64,000 nt of DNA from Limibacter armeniacum (GCF_036880985.1 NZ_JBAJNO010000009.1:3012501-3076500), one strand, 5' to 3'. Positions 36,607-46,133 are shown, numbered from the stretch's first letter. A program made the numbers and translations. Notes: generated by a model from the letters alone, not told the origin.

Positions 36607-37161
36607 ACTTTTTTATTAATTCCTTGGCTTTTACTTATTAGCTGTAATACTGACAACCTTGAACCAGGTGAGCTGCCAGAAGTAACCACTGAGGGTAAGG
36701 GGACGTTTGCTTGTACCATTAATGGTCAAAGCTGGGAGCCCTGCTGTACTGCTTTTTTTCAGGTAGATAGGAATGCCTATCTAACAGATAAATTTGTGGG
36801 GATTGTTGGACAGAAACAAAAGTCTGCAGATGAAGTTTTAGCTTTTCAACTATTAAGGTCAGAAATAAATATTGGGGAGGAAGTGACTTATTTAAAGTCG
36901 AATGGAAAGTTAGGTATATGGTCCGAAAACAAAAATGAAGGGAATAGTGCTCATTATTATTATAATCATGAAGATTCTATTGCTGCTAATGGAGGTGAAA
37001 AAACGCATGCATTACTCTATCGGGATGCATTTAGATTGACAGTCAAAATTCTCAGGATGGATGAAGAGGTTGTGGCTGGTACATTCTCTTTTGATGCCTT
37101 GACCCATACGGGCGATACGCTTCATGTAAGAGATGGGCGTTTTGACCTGAGAGTAGAATAA
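36595..37161 (+). CDS. DUF6252-like lipoprotein, tandem paralogue 1
   Basis: 188 residues from ATG 36595 (MKKLTFLLIPWLLLISC, lipobox Cys17); an in-frame start at 36502 lies in the repeated upstream region and would spoil the signal. The mature start ELPEVTTEGKGTFACTINGQ is the DUF6252-type signature of Bacteroidota lipoproteins. The middle is variable and the end is a strand-rich block (VVAGTFSFDALTHTGDTLHV, then GRFDLRVE). Function unknown. The upstream DNA is duplicated at 41453. Confidence 0.8.
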   Translation: MKKLTFLLIPWLLLISCNTDNLEPGELPEVTTEGKGTFACTINGQSWEPCCTAFFQVDRNAYLTDKFVGIVGQKQKSADEVLAFQLLRSEINIGEEVTYLKSNGKLGIWSENKNEGNSAHYYYNHEDSIAANGGEKTHALLYRDAFRLTVKILRMDEEVVAGTFSFDALTHTGDTLHVRDGRFDLRVE

Positions 37162-37233
37162 CTTTTCAAGATCTATCCAATGACTCAAATTTTTTGGACA
37201 ACATTAAAACTGAAATGTTAATATCAAGAATAT

Positions 37234-37806
37234 ATGAGAAGACTTAAGTTTGTTTTGCTGCTGTCTAGTATTTTGCTTGGAGCCAGTACCTGTGAAATCG
37301 ATAAAATTGATCCTGAATTGCCTGAGATTACCACTGAAGGTAAAGGTATATTAGCCTGTACTATTGATGGAGAAAATTGGGAGCCCTGCTGTACTGCTTT
37401 TTTTCAGGTAGATAGGAATGCCTATCTAACAGATAAATTTGTGGGGATTGTTGGACATAGAGATAAAAACTCTGATCAGGAACTTCACCTTCAATTATTA
37501 AGAGATGAGGTTGAGGTTGGAAAGGAGAAAACGTTTTCTTGGAAAGATGGAAACCTAGGTGTTTTTGAAGAAAATAAAGAATATGGGAATAATGCCTTTT
37601 ATTACTTTTATAGTAAAGATTCGCTAGGTGCTGATGTAATTGGAAGACCACATGAGTTAGTATTTAGAGATGCCTATACCTTAACTATTAAAATGCTAAG
37701 AATGGATGAAGAGGTTGTGGCTGGTACATTCTCTTTTGATGCCTTGACCCATACGGGTGATACGCTTCGTGTAAGAGATGGGCGTTTTGATTTAAGGGTA
37801 GAATGA
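37234..37806 (+). CDS. DUF6252-like lipoprotein, tandem paralogue 2
   Basis: 190 residues, signal MRRLKFVLLLSSILLGASTC (lipobox Cys20). It shares two nearly identical DNA blocks with paralogue 1, around CCTAFFQVDRNAYLTDKFVG and VVAGTFSFDALTHTGDTL, while the segments between are clearly diverged. This mosaic pattern suggests gene conversion or selection on the middle region. No terminator separates the pair. Confidence 0.8.
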   Translation: MRRLKFVLLLSSILLGASTCEIDKIDPELPEITTEGKGILACTIDGENWEPCCTAFFQVDRNAYLTDKFVGIVGHRDKNSDQELHLQLLRDEVEVGKEKTFSWKDGNLGVFEENKEYGNNAFYYFYSKDSLGADVIGRPHELVFRDAYTLTIKMLRMDEEVVAGTFSFDALTHTGDTLRVRDGRFDLRVE

Positions 37807-37958
37807 TTCTTTTAGCCTAAACTGGAAAATCTTATTTCAAAACATTGAGCGGTTTTGGTGCTGCTTACACGTATCTTGGAAAAAACATCAAAGATAATTA
37901 CCAATACACCTAGGTAAGTACAGGAGTAAAGCACTTGAAAAATGTTTGGTAGAGTCTT

Positions 37959-38270
37959 TCAGACTTTTTCTGTGTCTTCTACCAACTGTTCTGTCTGTTC
38001 CCAATCCATATTTACTATAGCAACAGAATAGAGTTCAGGTACATTATCTGGGTATAACTCCCTTAATTGCTTATCAATTTTGTCAAATAGCAGTGCCTTT
38101 GTCTTTCCTATCAGTTTGTAGGCTGTTAAGGAAATCACCTCACCATCCTTTTTCTCAAACCTTTTGACTTCCATCATATTGACTGATATGACGAGTTTGT
38201 TTTCAAGGAGGAAGCTTGCAATCATATTGGCTTGCTCCTTCTGATAGCATGTTACATTCAGCTGTATCAT
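37959..38270 (-). CDS. CutA-like protein
   Basis: 103 residues with the ferredoxin-like CutA1 plan: MIQLNVTCYQKEQANMIASF (strand-helix), LVISVNMMEVKRFEKKDGEV (the strand that in CutA reads ACVNI...YRWEGK) and LYPDNVPELYSVAIVNMD (for LHPYEVPEII). CutA trimers are linked to divalent-cation tolerance, though the role is debated. Similarity is moderate and the metal-site residues are not evident. Confidence 0.65.
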   Translation of the reverse strand: MIQLNVTCYQKEQANMIASFLLENKLVISVNMMEVKRFEKKDGEVISLTAYKLIGKTKALLFDKIDKQLRELYPDNVPELYSVAIVNMDWEQTEQLVEDTEKV

Positions 38271-38526
38271 AGTTGTCCGTTTAAGGCTAACGTTTATTTG
38301 TATAGATAATCAGATTTATTTTGAAAAAGTTTGCTTCGAGGAAACTCTGATGTGTAGCTATCTGGTATTGCGTTGGTACTTGCAATTGGGACGAAAGGCT
38401 GTAGGCGAACGGCAGAAGCAGACCTGATGGGTTTTGTGGGTGGGTTGGCTGCGAATGCCCGCCGGAAGCCTGGAGTGAGTGGGAGATAACTGTGTAGATA
38501 GGTTCGTTAGCTGCTATCTGAAACCC

Positions 38527-38560
38527 AAAACGCCTGCAAGTCATTCTTGCAGGCGTTTTG
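38527..38560. terminator. Bidirectional terminator
   Basis: A 14-bp perfect stem (AAAACGCCTGCAAG with CTTGCAGGCGTTTT), loop 5 nt. It lies 110 bp beyond the stop of the minus-strand Sel1 gene. Confidence 0.8.
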
Positions 38561-38578
38561 GTTTTATGATTCCCTAGC

Positions 38579-38640
38579 GGCAAGTACTTGCCTTAGTACT
38601 GCGGGCTGTTTTTGCAGGGAGCGGATTATGGAGGCGACTA
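38579..38640 (-). pseudogene. Fragment of the 3' end of a RecE-like nuclease gene (copy 1)
   Basis: About 60 bp closely match the stop-proximal part of the nuclease gene at 60321 (AAGTACTTGCCTTAGTACTG onward, then GGCTGTTTTTGCAGGG), same orientation. No ORF is preserved. Confidence 0.7.
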
Positions 38641-38670
38641 CTCTTATCTTATTTGATTGTGCCTGTGACA

Positions 38671-41118
38671 TTACCACTGGTCTTGACGTTCAAGTGCTGA
38701 ACAAGAAAAACTATTACCATTTTCACATGATTTTTTGTGCCAGTACCTGCCTTTTTCAAATTCTTTGTCCTTGACATGCATATCCGCTACATAATACATT
38801 GCCAATTTATGCCCTTGCTCTGCAGCTTTGGTGTACCAGTATTTTGCTTTCTTACGGTTTCTTTCTTTCACATACCAAGCACCTAGCTCATACTGTGCAT
38901 CGACAATGCCCTGTTCTGCGGCTTTGGTGTACCAGTACCTGCCTTTATCCGCATCTATGCTGGCTCCCAATGAGCCGTTATAATAGGCTTTCCCCAGTTT
39001 GTGTTGTGCTGCTGCTAGCCCTTGTTCTGCAGACAGGTGATAGTAGTGAAGCGCTTTTTTAGGGTTTTGTATTGAGCTGCTGTTGCTATAGGCGTAAATG
39101 TCTCCCAAATTGTATTGACTGATCATATCCCCCTGCTCTGCGGCTTTTTGAGCCCAGAATAAAGCCTTATTTTCATCTTGGGCAACACCTTCTCCTATCC
39201 AATACATTTTTGACAGTATTTTTTGGGATTCAACATTGTCTTGATTCGCTGCTTTTACAAACCAATCAAATGCTTTAAGGAGGTCTTTAGCAATACCAGT
39301 ACCTTGATAGTATAGGACTCCTAAAAGGTATTGACTTTCGGGTTGTCCTTGTTCTGCTGCCAGCTTGGCCCAGTAAAGGGTTTTTTCGATGTCCTGGGAT
39401 GTTCCTTGACCTGTATAGTAGAGGATTGCCAGTGTGTTTTGGGCGTCCTTGTATCCTTGTTCGGCAGAAGCAGTATACCATTTGATGGCCTTTTTATAGT
39501 CCTGACCCAGTTGGAAACAGCTAGTAGCCAACCTGTATTGGCCTACTGCACTCCCTCCCTTGGCAGACTTCTCATACCATTCTATCGCCTTGTCAAAGCT
39601 TGATTTCACACCCTTGCCATCATAGTACATATCTCCAATTTTGGCTTGTATATTGGCATCGCCCTTGTTCGCAGCTTTCTCATACCAGTAGAATGCTTTT
39701 GTGTAGTCTTGGGGAACATCTATACCTCGGTAGCAAATATCTCCTAAACAAGAAAATGCATTTTGATCGTCTTGTTTGGCCGCAAGTTCATACCAAAAGT
39801 ATGCTTTCTTATAGTCTATGGGTAAATTAATACCTGACTCGTAAGTTGCTCCTAACCAAAATGCTATTTCAATATTTAAATGCCCTTTGGAAACGGCTTT
39901 CTCTAACCAATATACCGACTTACTCATAAATCGATAATCATCCATTCCATAGTTAAAGTATTCCAATCCTAGCTCATAGAGTTCTTCCGATTTTTCCTTG
40001 TCAAAAGGTCTTTCAATCCACATATAAGCAGCTTCTGCATCCTTTTCAACTCCTTCACCATATACATACAATTTGCCCAACCATAAACAGGCATCCTTAT
40101 TGCCTTGTGCTGCAGACTTTGTAAACCAACTGAAAGACTGCTGATAGTCTTTATTATTGTAATATATGATTCCCAAAATGAGTTGTGCATCCGTATCCCC
40201 TAGGTTTGCTGACTTTGTGTACCACTCTATCGCCTTTTGGGTGTCTTTGGTTATACCATTTTTACCATGCCTATAATTATCCCCTTTCTGGTTCCATTCT
40301 TCAATTTGACTTGCCTGCTTTTCAGTTGTTACATTGTTTTTTTCAAAACATACCTTGTTCAACAGCCGTCCGTATTTAACAGGAGTAAGACTTGGATTCT
40401 CTTCAGTAAGGTTGTTGCTAATATTTTTTTGAATGTCTTCCCAACAGCTATCCTGATTTAGCTCACTGATGAAATAGTCGACAAAAGGGTTATGGTAACC
40501 ACTCTCGCTTTGTGAAGGGAAGGTCAACAAGATTTCAGTATTGGTAGGTGCATTGAAGTCAGCGAATGCATTAGGGGATTCTGATTTTACCTTTTGCTTA
40601 TTCCAGTTTTGCAAGAAAGGGTTGGTATAGGATGCATTAAGGATCAGTGATTTTGGGACATTGGTCTTGTCCAGCTTCTTGAGTATATATGCCATGTCTA
40701 TGGCTTCGATCACCATCTCGTCTTCTGAAGGAGGGTTGGCATCAATAGGAACCAAGAAGTTTTGCTCCTCTACGGCAAAGCCATGCCCCATATATAGTAT
40801 GAGGGCGAACTGGTAGTCTACATAAATATTAGAAAAGTCATTGAGCAAGGCTACCATCTGCTTTCTGTTCAGGTCCCTACCTGCCATTACATCGAATCCC
40901 TGGTTGATCAATGTACTTTCCAGTTTAGTTGCAGCCTGAACAGGTTCTTCGAGCAGTTTATGGCTAGAGTACTGGCTGTTTCCAATTACCAAAGCGATGT
41001 ATTTCTTTTGGTTCTCTACCTGTTCAGTCCAGTTGCGATAGTAGTTTTGTGCAAAACCTGCATGAGTAATAATTAGCAGGACGAATGTTAGTCTGATTCT
41101 CATTTTCAATGTGCTCAT
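38671..41118 (-). CDS. Secreted pseudo-caspase with Sel1 repeats
   Basis: 815 residues; signal peptide ends near GFAQ (start 41118 or 41103). Residues 35-260 are a caspase-like (C14) domain: KYIALVIGNSQY, catalytic His112 in LYMGHGF, and the p10-like FPSQSESGYHNPFVDYF. The dyad Cys, normally in DACRxNPF, is Ser163 here (NASYTNPF), so peptidase activity is doubtful. Residues 285-805 are about fourteen Sel1-like TPRs (A-W-Y-xK-A-A-E-Q-G-pattern, such as WYTKAAEQGIVDAQYELGAW). Such repeats bind partner proteins. A role as scaffold or binding decoy is inference. Confidence 0.85.
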   Translation of the reverse strand: MSTLKMRIRLTFVLLIITHAGFAQNYYRNWTEQVENQKKYIALVIGNSQYSSHKLLEEPVQAATKLESTLINQGFDVMAGRDLNRKQMVALLNDFSNIYVDYQFALILYMGHGFAVEEQNFLVPIDANPPSEDEMVIEAIDMAYILKKLDKTNVPKSLILNASYTNPFLQNWNKQKVKSESPNAFADFNAPTNTEILLTFPSQSESGYHNPFVDYFISELNQDSCWEDIQKNISNNLTEENPSLTPVKYGRLLNKVCFEKNNVTTEKQASQIEEWNQKGDNYRHGKNGITKDTQKAIEWYTKSANLGDTDAQLILGIIYYNNKDYQQSFSWFTKSAAQGNKDACLWLGKLYVYGEGVEKDAEAAYMWIERPFDKEKSEELYELGLEYFNYGMDDYRFMSKSVYWLEKAVSKGHLNIEIAFWLGATYESGINLPIDYKKAYFWYELAAKQDDQNAFSCLGDICYRGIDVPQDYTKAFYWYEKAANKGDANIQAKIGDMYYDGKGVKSSFDKAIEWYEKSAKGGSAVGQYRLATSCFQLGQDYKKAIKWYTASAEQGYKDAQNTLAILYYTGQGTSQDIEKTLYWAKLAAEQGQPESQYLLGVLYYQGTGIAKDLLKAFDWFVKAANQDNVESQKILSKMYWIGEGVAQDENKALFWAQKAAEQGDMISQYNLGDIYAYSNSSSIQNPKKALHYYHLSAEQGLAAAQHKLGKAYYNGSLGASIDADKGRYWYTKAAEQGIVDAQYELGAWYVKERNRKKAKYWYTKAAEQGHKLAMYYVADMHVKDKEFEKGRYWHKKSCENGNSFSCSALERQDQW

Positions 41119-41452
41119 TTCTTACAAATTAATTTGGGGCTAACAGTATTAGCTATATCGTTTGTTTCATTTTTGTCGATTGTATCCAACTTATCAAGTT
41201 TCACTATTGTAGATAAAGTTTACAATGAAAGATGATGGTATTAAATTCCTCTTTTCAAATAAGTTGAAACAGCAATGATAATATTTATTTTCAAACACTT
41301 GCAATCCATAACATAGTTAACTCAATAGAGGTGTTACTCTTTGTCTGCGTTTATTGATTGCATATAGTGATGTCTTTTATAGCAAATGAAAATGGGTATT
41401 TCCCTTTGGGGTTTCTTATGGTTAATCCATATTTAGCTTTTTCCATCTGCTT
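41119..41452. other. Intergenic, no feature seen
   Basis: 334 bp of A+T-rich sequence upstream of the Sel1 gene and before the long repeat. It would hold that gene's promoter; no clear -7/-33 pair was identified. Confidence 0.4.
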
Positions 41453-42247
41453 GACTGACTCTTTGTTATAGTGTTCCACAATCAGCTGTCAGTAAGGTAG
41501 TTGTATGGTTGCAAACTAAGTTTTTCTTTCTTTTGTCCAAATTTCATTTTAAGTTTTGTACTAAAGTGTACACTTTATTTATCTACCCTCGGTGGAGATT
41601 ATCACGGGGTTAATGAAGGAGTTGTGAGCTAGTTAGCTTAGCTGATAGAGGGTGAAGGTTCTGTTTTTAGTTTGAAAAGCGTGTTTTGAGTGGGAATAAT
41701 TACTGGGATCACTTCTAACATTAATGTGAACTATGGGGTGATGGGAAAAATTCTAGTGAGTTAGGAGTTTATCTTCGAATATATTGCCCTCATAGGGCTT
41801 AAAAAATGTCATCTCCTTTTCGATGGGATAATCGCGCGTGCAACAGCCATAGCTGATGTATTTACCCCCCTTCGTGGTAGGTATATTTTGCTGAATAAAT
41901 TATTTATCACTACGATCTTGGGTATAAGTACTGATAGACTCAGGTCTATAGTGGTTGTACATGTTACATCAAAATTGAAGTTCAACTCCTATGGAGTTGG
42001 GAACATATGACATTTATCTGCCTCCAGATTTCTGTCTGGAGCTATTATTATTGAATCCCTTTGGGATTGGTTTATCTTACTTATCAATGCTTGGGTGTAT
42101 AGGTGATGGGAGTGAAGGATTTGTTTTGAAGTTACTTCTGATGTGATTTTAAAATCATCATTTTCAGGGATATCTATGTGGTTTGTAGTAGCTTTATTTA
42201 AGATAACCTTAAAGCTATTTGAACAAACTCTACAAATGAAAAAGCTT
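41453..42247 (+). repeat. Long direct repeat, copy 2, ending in a four-codon gene stub
   Basis: Copy of 35813-36606. It includes the ATG (42236) and first codons of the lipoprotein, after which the sequence switches and the frame ends at once (MKKLSGIG then stop). It therefore carries an upstream region without its gene. Confidence 0.9.
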
Positions 42248-42337
42248 TCGGGTATTGGCTAAATTTGATATGTGAGATCCAAGTACTTTTTATGCTAGGG
42301 ATTTATTGGCAAGCTTTCGTAAACTATATAAAAAAGA

Positions 42338-42369
42338 AAACCGGTGCCGAAAACTATCAGCACCGATTC
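42338..42369 (-). terminator. Terminator of the lectin-PI-PLC gene
   Basis: CGGTGC pairs with GCACCG (12-nt loop). On the minus strand it is followed by GTTTTCTTTTTT, 66 bp after the stop. Confidence 0.8.
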
Positions 42370-42431
42370 CTACATTTATTTTAAGCATTTCTTGATCTTC
42401 TCAACGCCTGACAATATTCTCTCAGACGCTC

Positions 42432-44324
42432 TTATATACTAGAATCATGCCCGTCATTTACAACTTTAAACTTATCCGGATAGTTGGAGTAACCAAAGTT
42501 TGAATCTATGATAAGAGAAACGATACTCATTGCTGAGTAAATATTGGTATTATAAGAGTTGAAAGGGAAATCAAATAATGTCCATCCAAATTTCGCTAAC
42601 CGGTTATTTGCCTCATTAGCACCAAAGTAATTCAATAAATCTCCCATTATGTACACTCCAAACCCAAACCATGTGGCACTGGCAAAATTCCATACAACCT
42701 CATCTTCTTGTTTATTGGAAAAGGCAAGTGTAACCAATTCGAATTTCTCGGCTTGTGGACCAAATGTAGATAATTCCTCGTATTTATCTTGGACATAGAC
42801 TTGATACCTTCGATGAGTAACATTGTCAGCATAACTGCCTGCTGTATTGTTGCTCCAATGTATGGGTACTCCCAAAGAGAGATGAGTATTGATTCTATTG
42901 TACAAGAATATCCTGCCACGTACAGACCCTAAACTCGGAATACTCTCTGATGAGGAAATAGGGTATTGATTCACCAATTCAGTCAATGCTGTTTCTGCTT
43001 GACTCTTATCCGTTGTATTGCTCCAGTCATCCACCTTAAGGGACATGAGGACTACTTCTGAAGGGTTGGTGTGTAAGAAAGCAGTACACTCATCTAGCAA
43101 TGATACTAATGATTGGTAGGTATTCATCCCTATACCCAATCCGATGTCGCTATGGCAGGTCGTAAATGTGTAGGAGCCATTCTTCTCTTCCACTTTGATA
43201 CGGACATCTAGCAACCTTATCCCAAACTCCAGCTGATCTGATATGGAGTAATTATGGCATGCATACGGGGTCGTAATGGAAGTGTTGATTGCTGCAGCAT
43301 CATGGGAGCCAGGTATATTTATGGCAGAAATTAAAGTGGAGTCTGTTAGGCGCTCCATCCATCTGGCCTGGCTATTAGGGGAGATGGCAGCAGTACATAC
43401 TGATGGGTTATAGTTGGATTCAGGGTCAATGTCTCCAGGCTGGTCATTGATCTTGGTATTGCCATACCACGTCGTTCCATTGAAATAAGCCGTGAACAAC
43501 TCATCTGAATGGGCTCCTTTATATACAATCCATAAATCATTATCAAAAACTTCTGCATTTGGAGAGTAGTTTGATTCAGGGTCAATATCTCCAGGCTGGT
43601 CATTGATCTTGGTATTGCCATACCACGTCGTTCCATTGAAATAAGCTGTAAACAATTCATTGGAATGGGCCCCTTTGTAGACTAGGTATAACTTATTGTC
43701 AAATACAGCTGTACCAGGGCTATAGTTTGATTCAGGGTCAATATCTCCAGGCTGGTCACTGATCTTGGTATTGCCATACCAAGCTGAACCATCGAAATAA
43801 GCCGTAAACAGCTCATCAGAATGGGCGTCTTTATAGATGATATATAACCGGTTGTTATACACCACCATTCCAGGATTGTAATTGGACTCAGGGCTAATGC
43901 CTCCAGGTTGGTCACTGATCTTGGTGTTGCCATACCAAGTGGTTCCATTAAACCATGCTGAATATAAATCATTGGAATGAGGGTCCTTGTAGACTATAAA
44001 TAACAGCCCTTTATAGACTACGGCGTTGGGGCAATAATTTGATTCAGGGTTGATATTTCCCAGTTGATCACTGATTTTAATATTGCCTGACCACTTTGTA
44101 CCATTATACCATGATGAATAAAGTTCATTCGAGTTTGCCCCCTTGTATATTAAGTACAGCCAATTGTTGAAAACTACTGTTCCAGGATTGTAATTGGACT
44201 CAGGGCTGATTCCTCCTGGCTCATCACTGATTGGCGTGTCGCCATGCCATTTAGCGCCATCATAATAAGCTGTGTAGAGGTTGTTAGAGTGTGCTCCTTT
44301 GTAGATAATAGATAAATTTTCCAT
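42432..44324 (-). CDS. Six-repeat lectin-like propeller fused to PI-PLC
   Basis: 630 residues, no signal peptide (MENLSIIYKGAHSNN). Residues 1-320 are six tandem ~52-residue repeats (IIYKGAHSNNLYTAYYDGAK start; PESNYNPGTVV end), which suggests a six-bladed propeller, the form used by fucose-binding lectins. Residues 325-630 match the PI-PLC X domain: SAINIPGSHDAA with catalytic His341 and TFTTCHSDIG with His391, the same 50-residue spacing as His32/His82 of Bacillus PI-PLC; IRLLDVRI also fits. It would bind a glycan or other ligand and cleave phosphatidylinositol or GPI-type lipids, which bacteria mostly lack, so a eukaryotic target is plausible (inference). Repeats 4-6 are the most alike. 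Confidence 0.88.
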   Translation of the reverse strand: MENLSIIYKGAHSNNLYTAYYDGAKWHGDTPISDEPGGISPESNYNPGTVVFNNWLYLIYKGANSNELYSSWYNGTKWSGNIKISDQLGNINPESNYCPNAVVYKGLLFIVYKDPHSNDLYSAWFNGTTWYGNTKISDQPGGISPESNYNPGMVVYNNRLYIIYKDAHSDELFTAYFDGSAWYGNTKISDQPGDIDPESNYSPGTAVFDNKLYLVYKGAHSNELFTAYFNGTTWYGNTKINDQPGDIDPESNYSPNAEVFDNDLWIVYKGAHSDELFTAYFNGTTWYGNTKINDQPGDIDPESNYNPSVCTAAISPNSQARWMERLTDSTLISAINIPGSHDAAAINTSITTPYACHNYSISDQLEFGIRLLDVRIKVEEKNGSYTFTTCHSDIGLGIGMNTYQSLVSLLDECTAFLHTNPSEVVLMSLKVDDWSNTTDKSQAETALTELVNQYPISSSESIPSLGSVRGRIFLYNRINTHLSLGVPIHWSNNTAGSYADNVTHRRYQVYVQDKYEELSTFGPQAEKFELVTLAFSNKQEDEVVWNFASATWFGFGVYIMGDLLNYFGANEANNRLAKFGWTLFDFPFNSYNTNIYSAMSIVSLIIDSNFGYSNYPDKFKVVNDGHDSSI

Positions 44325-44675
44325 GTTTAGAATTCTTGTTAGGGTTTAGAAATCCACTTTCTCAGGATTTCGTTGAAACTAGGTTAAGATTGTTATATTC
44401 TCTGTTGGGGTAATGAGCAGACATCTGCGAAAAGTGTCAACTCTTTTTTTGGGGCACATCTTGCAAACGAGCTACTAACCCAGTGAGAATAAGTTGGTGT
44501 TGGAAATTAAAGGATGTAGACGTAGGCATTGAGATAGCCTCAAATAGGTCAATGCTTTAGAAGGTTGTGGATGTCCAAGGAGGGGGCTGCTATGAGGTGA
44601 AATTTGGACAGCATCTAAATTTGACTCTATAAAAAGAGTTGTGACACCCTTTTTATAGGATTGTATATTTGTACA
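44325..44675. other. Intergenic stretch between two toxin-like genes
   Basis: 350 bp. One hairpin at 44627-44658 (CTATAAAAAG with CTTTTTATAG) lies just after the upstream gene and could end its transcript. No other feature is seen. Confidence 0.5.
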
Positions 44676-45623
44676 TTATCCAGTGACACTAACAACTCTG
44701 TTGAGAATATCAACGGCTTCCTTTTCCTTGACTTCTTCGCCAGCCTTGTAGCTCCACTCTTTAATGTCGTAGTTGAGTTTCTCTACTGACAAACTGATAT
44801 AGGCATCGAAATAGCTGTCGTTTGCTTTAAGGGTGACCTTTTTCATTTTCATCAGCACCCTGGTTTTCCTTATATATAGCGTATTTACCGGTACTTCGAT
44901 GGTAAATTGATCTGTCACAGTGGTACTTCCCTTAACAAGGTTGGCATTCTTTGTCTGTTCTTCTTCTGAGATAGAAACCCCTATGCCAAACTTCACTTTT
45001 GGTGTCCACAACTTACCTGACTCCATGATAAATTCTGTCTTGACAGTTTTGGAGGTCTTCTTGATACTTTCGTATATCTTCTCAGCGCTAATCTCGGTTG
45101 AGATGCTATAGTTATATTCGTTGGTACCTGAGTTGACCCCTCTGCGATCCTGAACGAAGTAGTCTCTATCCACTTCCATCATTATCTCTGCTCCCTCGTC
45201 AGCCTCTTTAGGTACAACACCATCTTTCCAGAGAAAAACACTTTTTCTTTCTTTGGGTAGTTCATAGACTCCTGGTCCGTCCCCCTTTTCTCCCAGAAAT
45301 CCGTCAAATGGGAAGTTATATTCTTTTGTGTCATGACCTTCCTTTCGCTCAATCGATATCCCTTTCAGCCACCAGCCATCATGTCCCTCCATACGTACAC
45401 TCACTCCATAAACATTCCCAAGGTCTTCGCTGGCAAACCAAGCATTACCAATAGTCGCGTTTATGATATCCTTGCCTCCTTCAAAGTTGTCCTTGGGTGT
45501 ATCAAAGCGAAACTCCTTGGATACATTCTTGTCACCACAAATAATCATAAAGACTTTGTCATCTGTACCACCATGGGATTTCCCACTAGTATTGACACAG
45601 ATCTTGTAACTAATTTCGTTCAC
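44676..45623 (-). CDS. PLAT-domain protein with aerolysin-like C-terminal region
   Basis: 315 residues, no signal peptide. The start is GTG at 45623 because an in-frame TAG lies three codons upstream. Residues 1-95 match a PLAT/LH2 domain (YKICVNTSGKSHGGTDDKVF, then HDGWWLKGISIERKEG), a beta-sandwich that binds lipids or proteins in lipases and lipoxygenases. Residues 165-315 are Ser/Thr-rich alternating strands (EYNYSISTEISAEKIYESIK, VKFGIGVSISEEEQT, STTVTDQFTIEVPVNTLYIR), a pattern like the aerolysin/ETX pore-forming fold. That second assignment is by pattern only. Its neighbour is the lectin-PI-PLC gene, same strand. Confidence 0.75.
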   Translation of the reverse strand: MNEISYKICVNTSGKSHGGTDDKVFMIICGDKNVSKEFRFDTPKDNFEGGKDIINATIGNAWFASEDLGNVYGVSVRMEGHDGWWLKGISIERKEGHDTKEYNFPFDGFLGEKGDGPGVYELPKERKSVFLWKDGVVPKEADEGAEIMMEVDRDYFVQDRRGVNSGTNEYNYSISTEISAEKIYESIKKTSKTVKTEFIMESGKLWTPKVKFGIGVSISEEEQTKNANLVKGSTTVTDQFTIEVPVNTLYIRKTRVLMKMKKVTLKANDSYFDAYISLSVEKLNYDIKEWSYKAGEEVKEKEAVDILNRVVSVTG

Positions 45624-46133
45624 TATTTTCTAAATTTTTAAGGTTAAACAATAATTCCGTAACCCTTGAAAAGGGTTTGAGAATTTAAAAATATATTCAA
45701 ACAAACAACCTATCTAGGGGGATGACTCTACTGCCTATTGGAAGGATTTTCTGTACCAATTCTCTGTATATTGAATAATTTGAGTTAATGCATAATCAAC
45801 ACAAAAGAATATCAGGAATTGTACATCTTATAACTTAACAAAGCTAGTTCTTTCCTTCCTCTTGTTACACCGTTGCAATACTTTAATACTCATGTGATCG
45901 GTACCTATCTGTTGAGTTATCAGAATGATTTCAAATGGCTTTGAAATACTGTGATTCAATCATGTAATAAAACAAGCAAGCTTGTCCGAAGAACTTTTAT
46001 TCCAAACCATATAAAAACCTCAACTGTTATTGCTACAGTTGAGGCTATGAGTGCTAGAAAAAACAGAAGTACGGTGGTGTTAAACTTTTTATTAAGAACG
46101 GTGAAGTGGCTTTTTTTACACCTCTCTTGCTTT
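45624..46133. other. Intergenic stretch with one hairpin
   Basis: About 510 bp without a convincing gene. CCTCAACTGT pairs with ACAGTTGAGG at 46018-46044, preceded by an A-run, so it would act as a minus-strand terminator. Confidence 0.5.

Noticed and set aside
38287-38583. 98-residue minus-strand ORF
   Set aside because: It overlaps a strong terminator and a nuclease-gene fragment; the peptide is rich in His, Gln and Pro without a domain. It is more likely repeat-derived.
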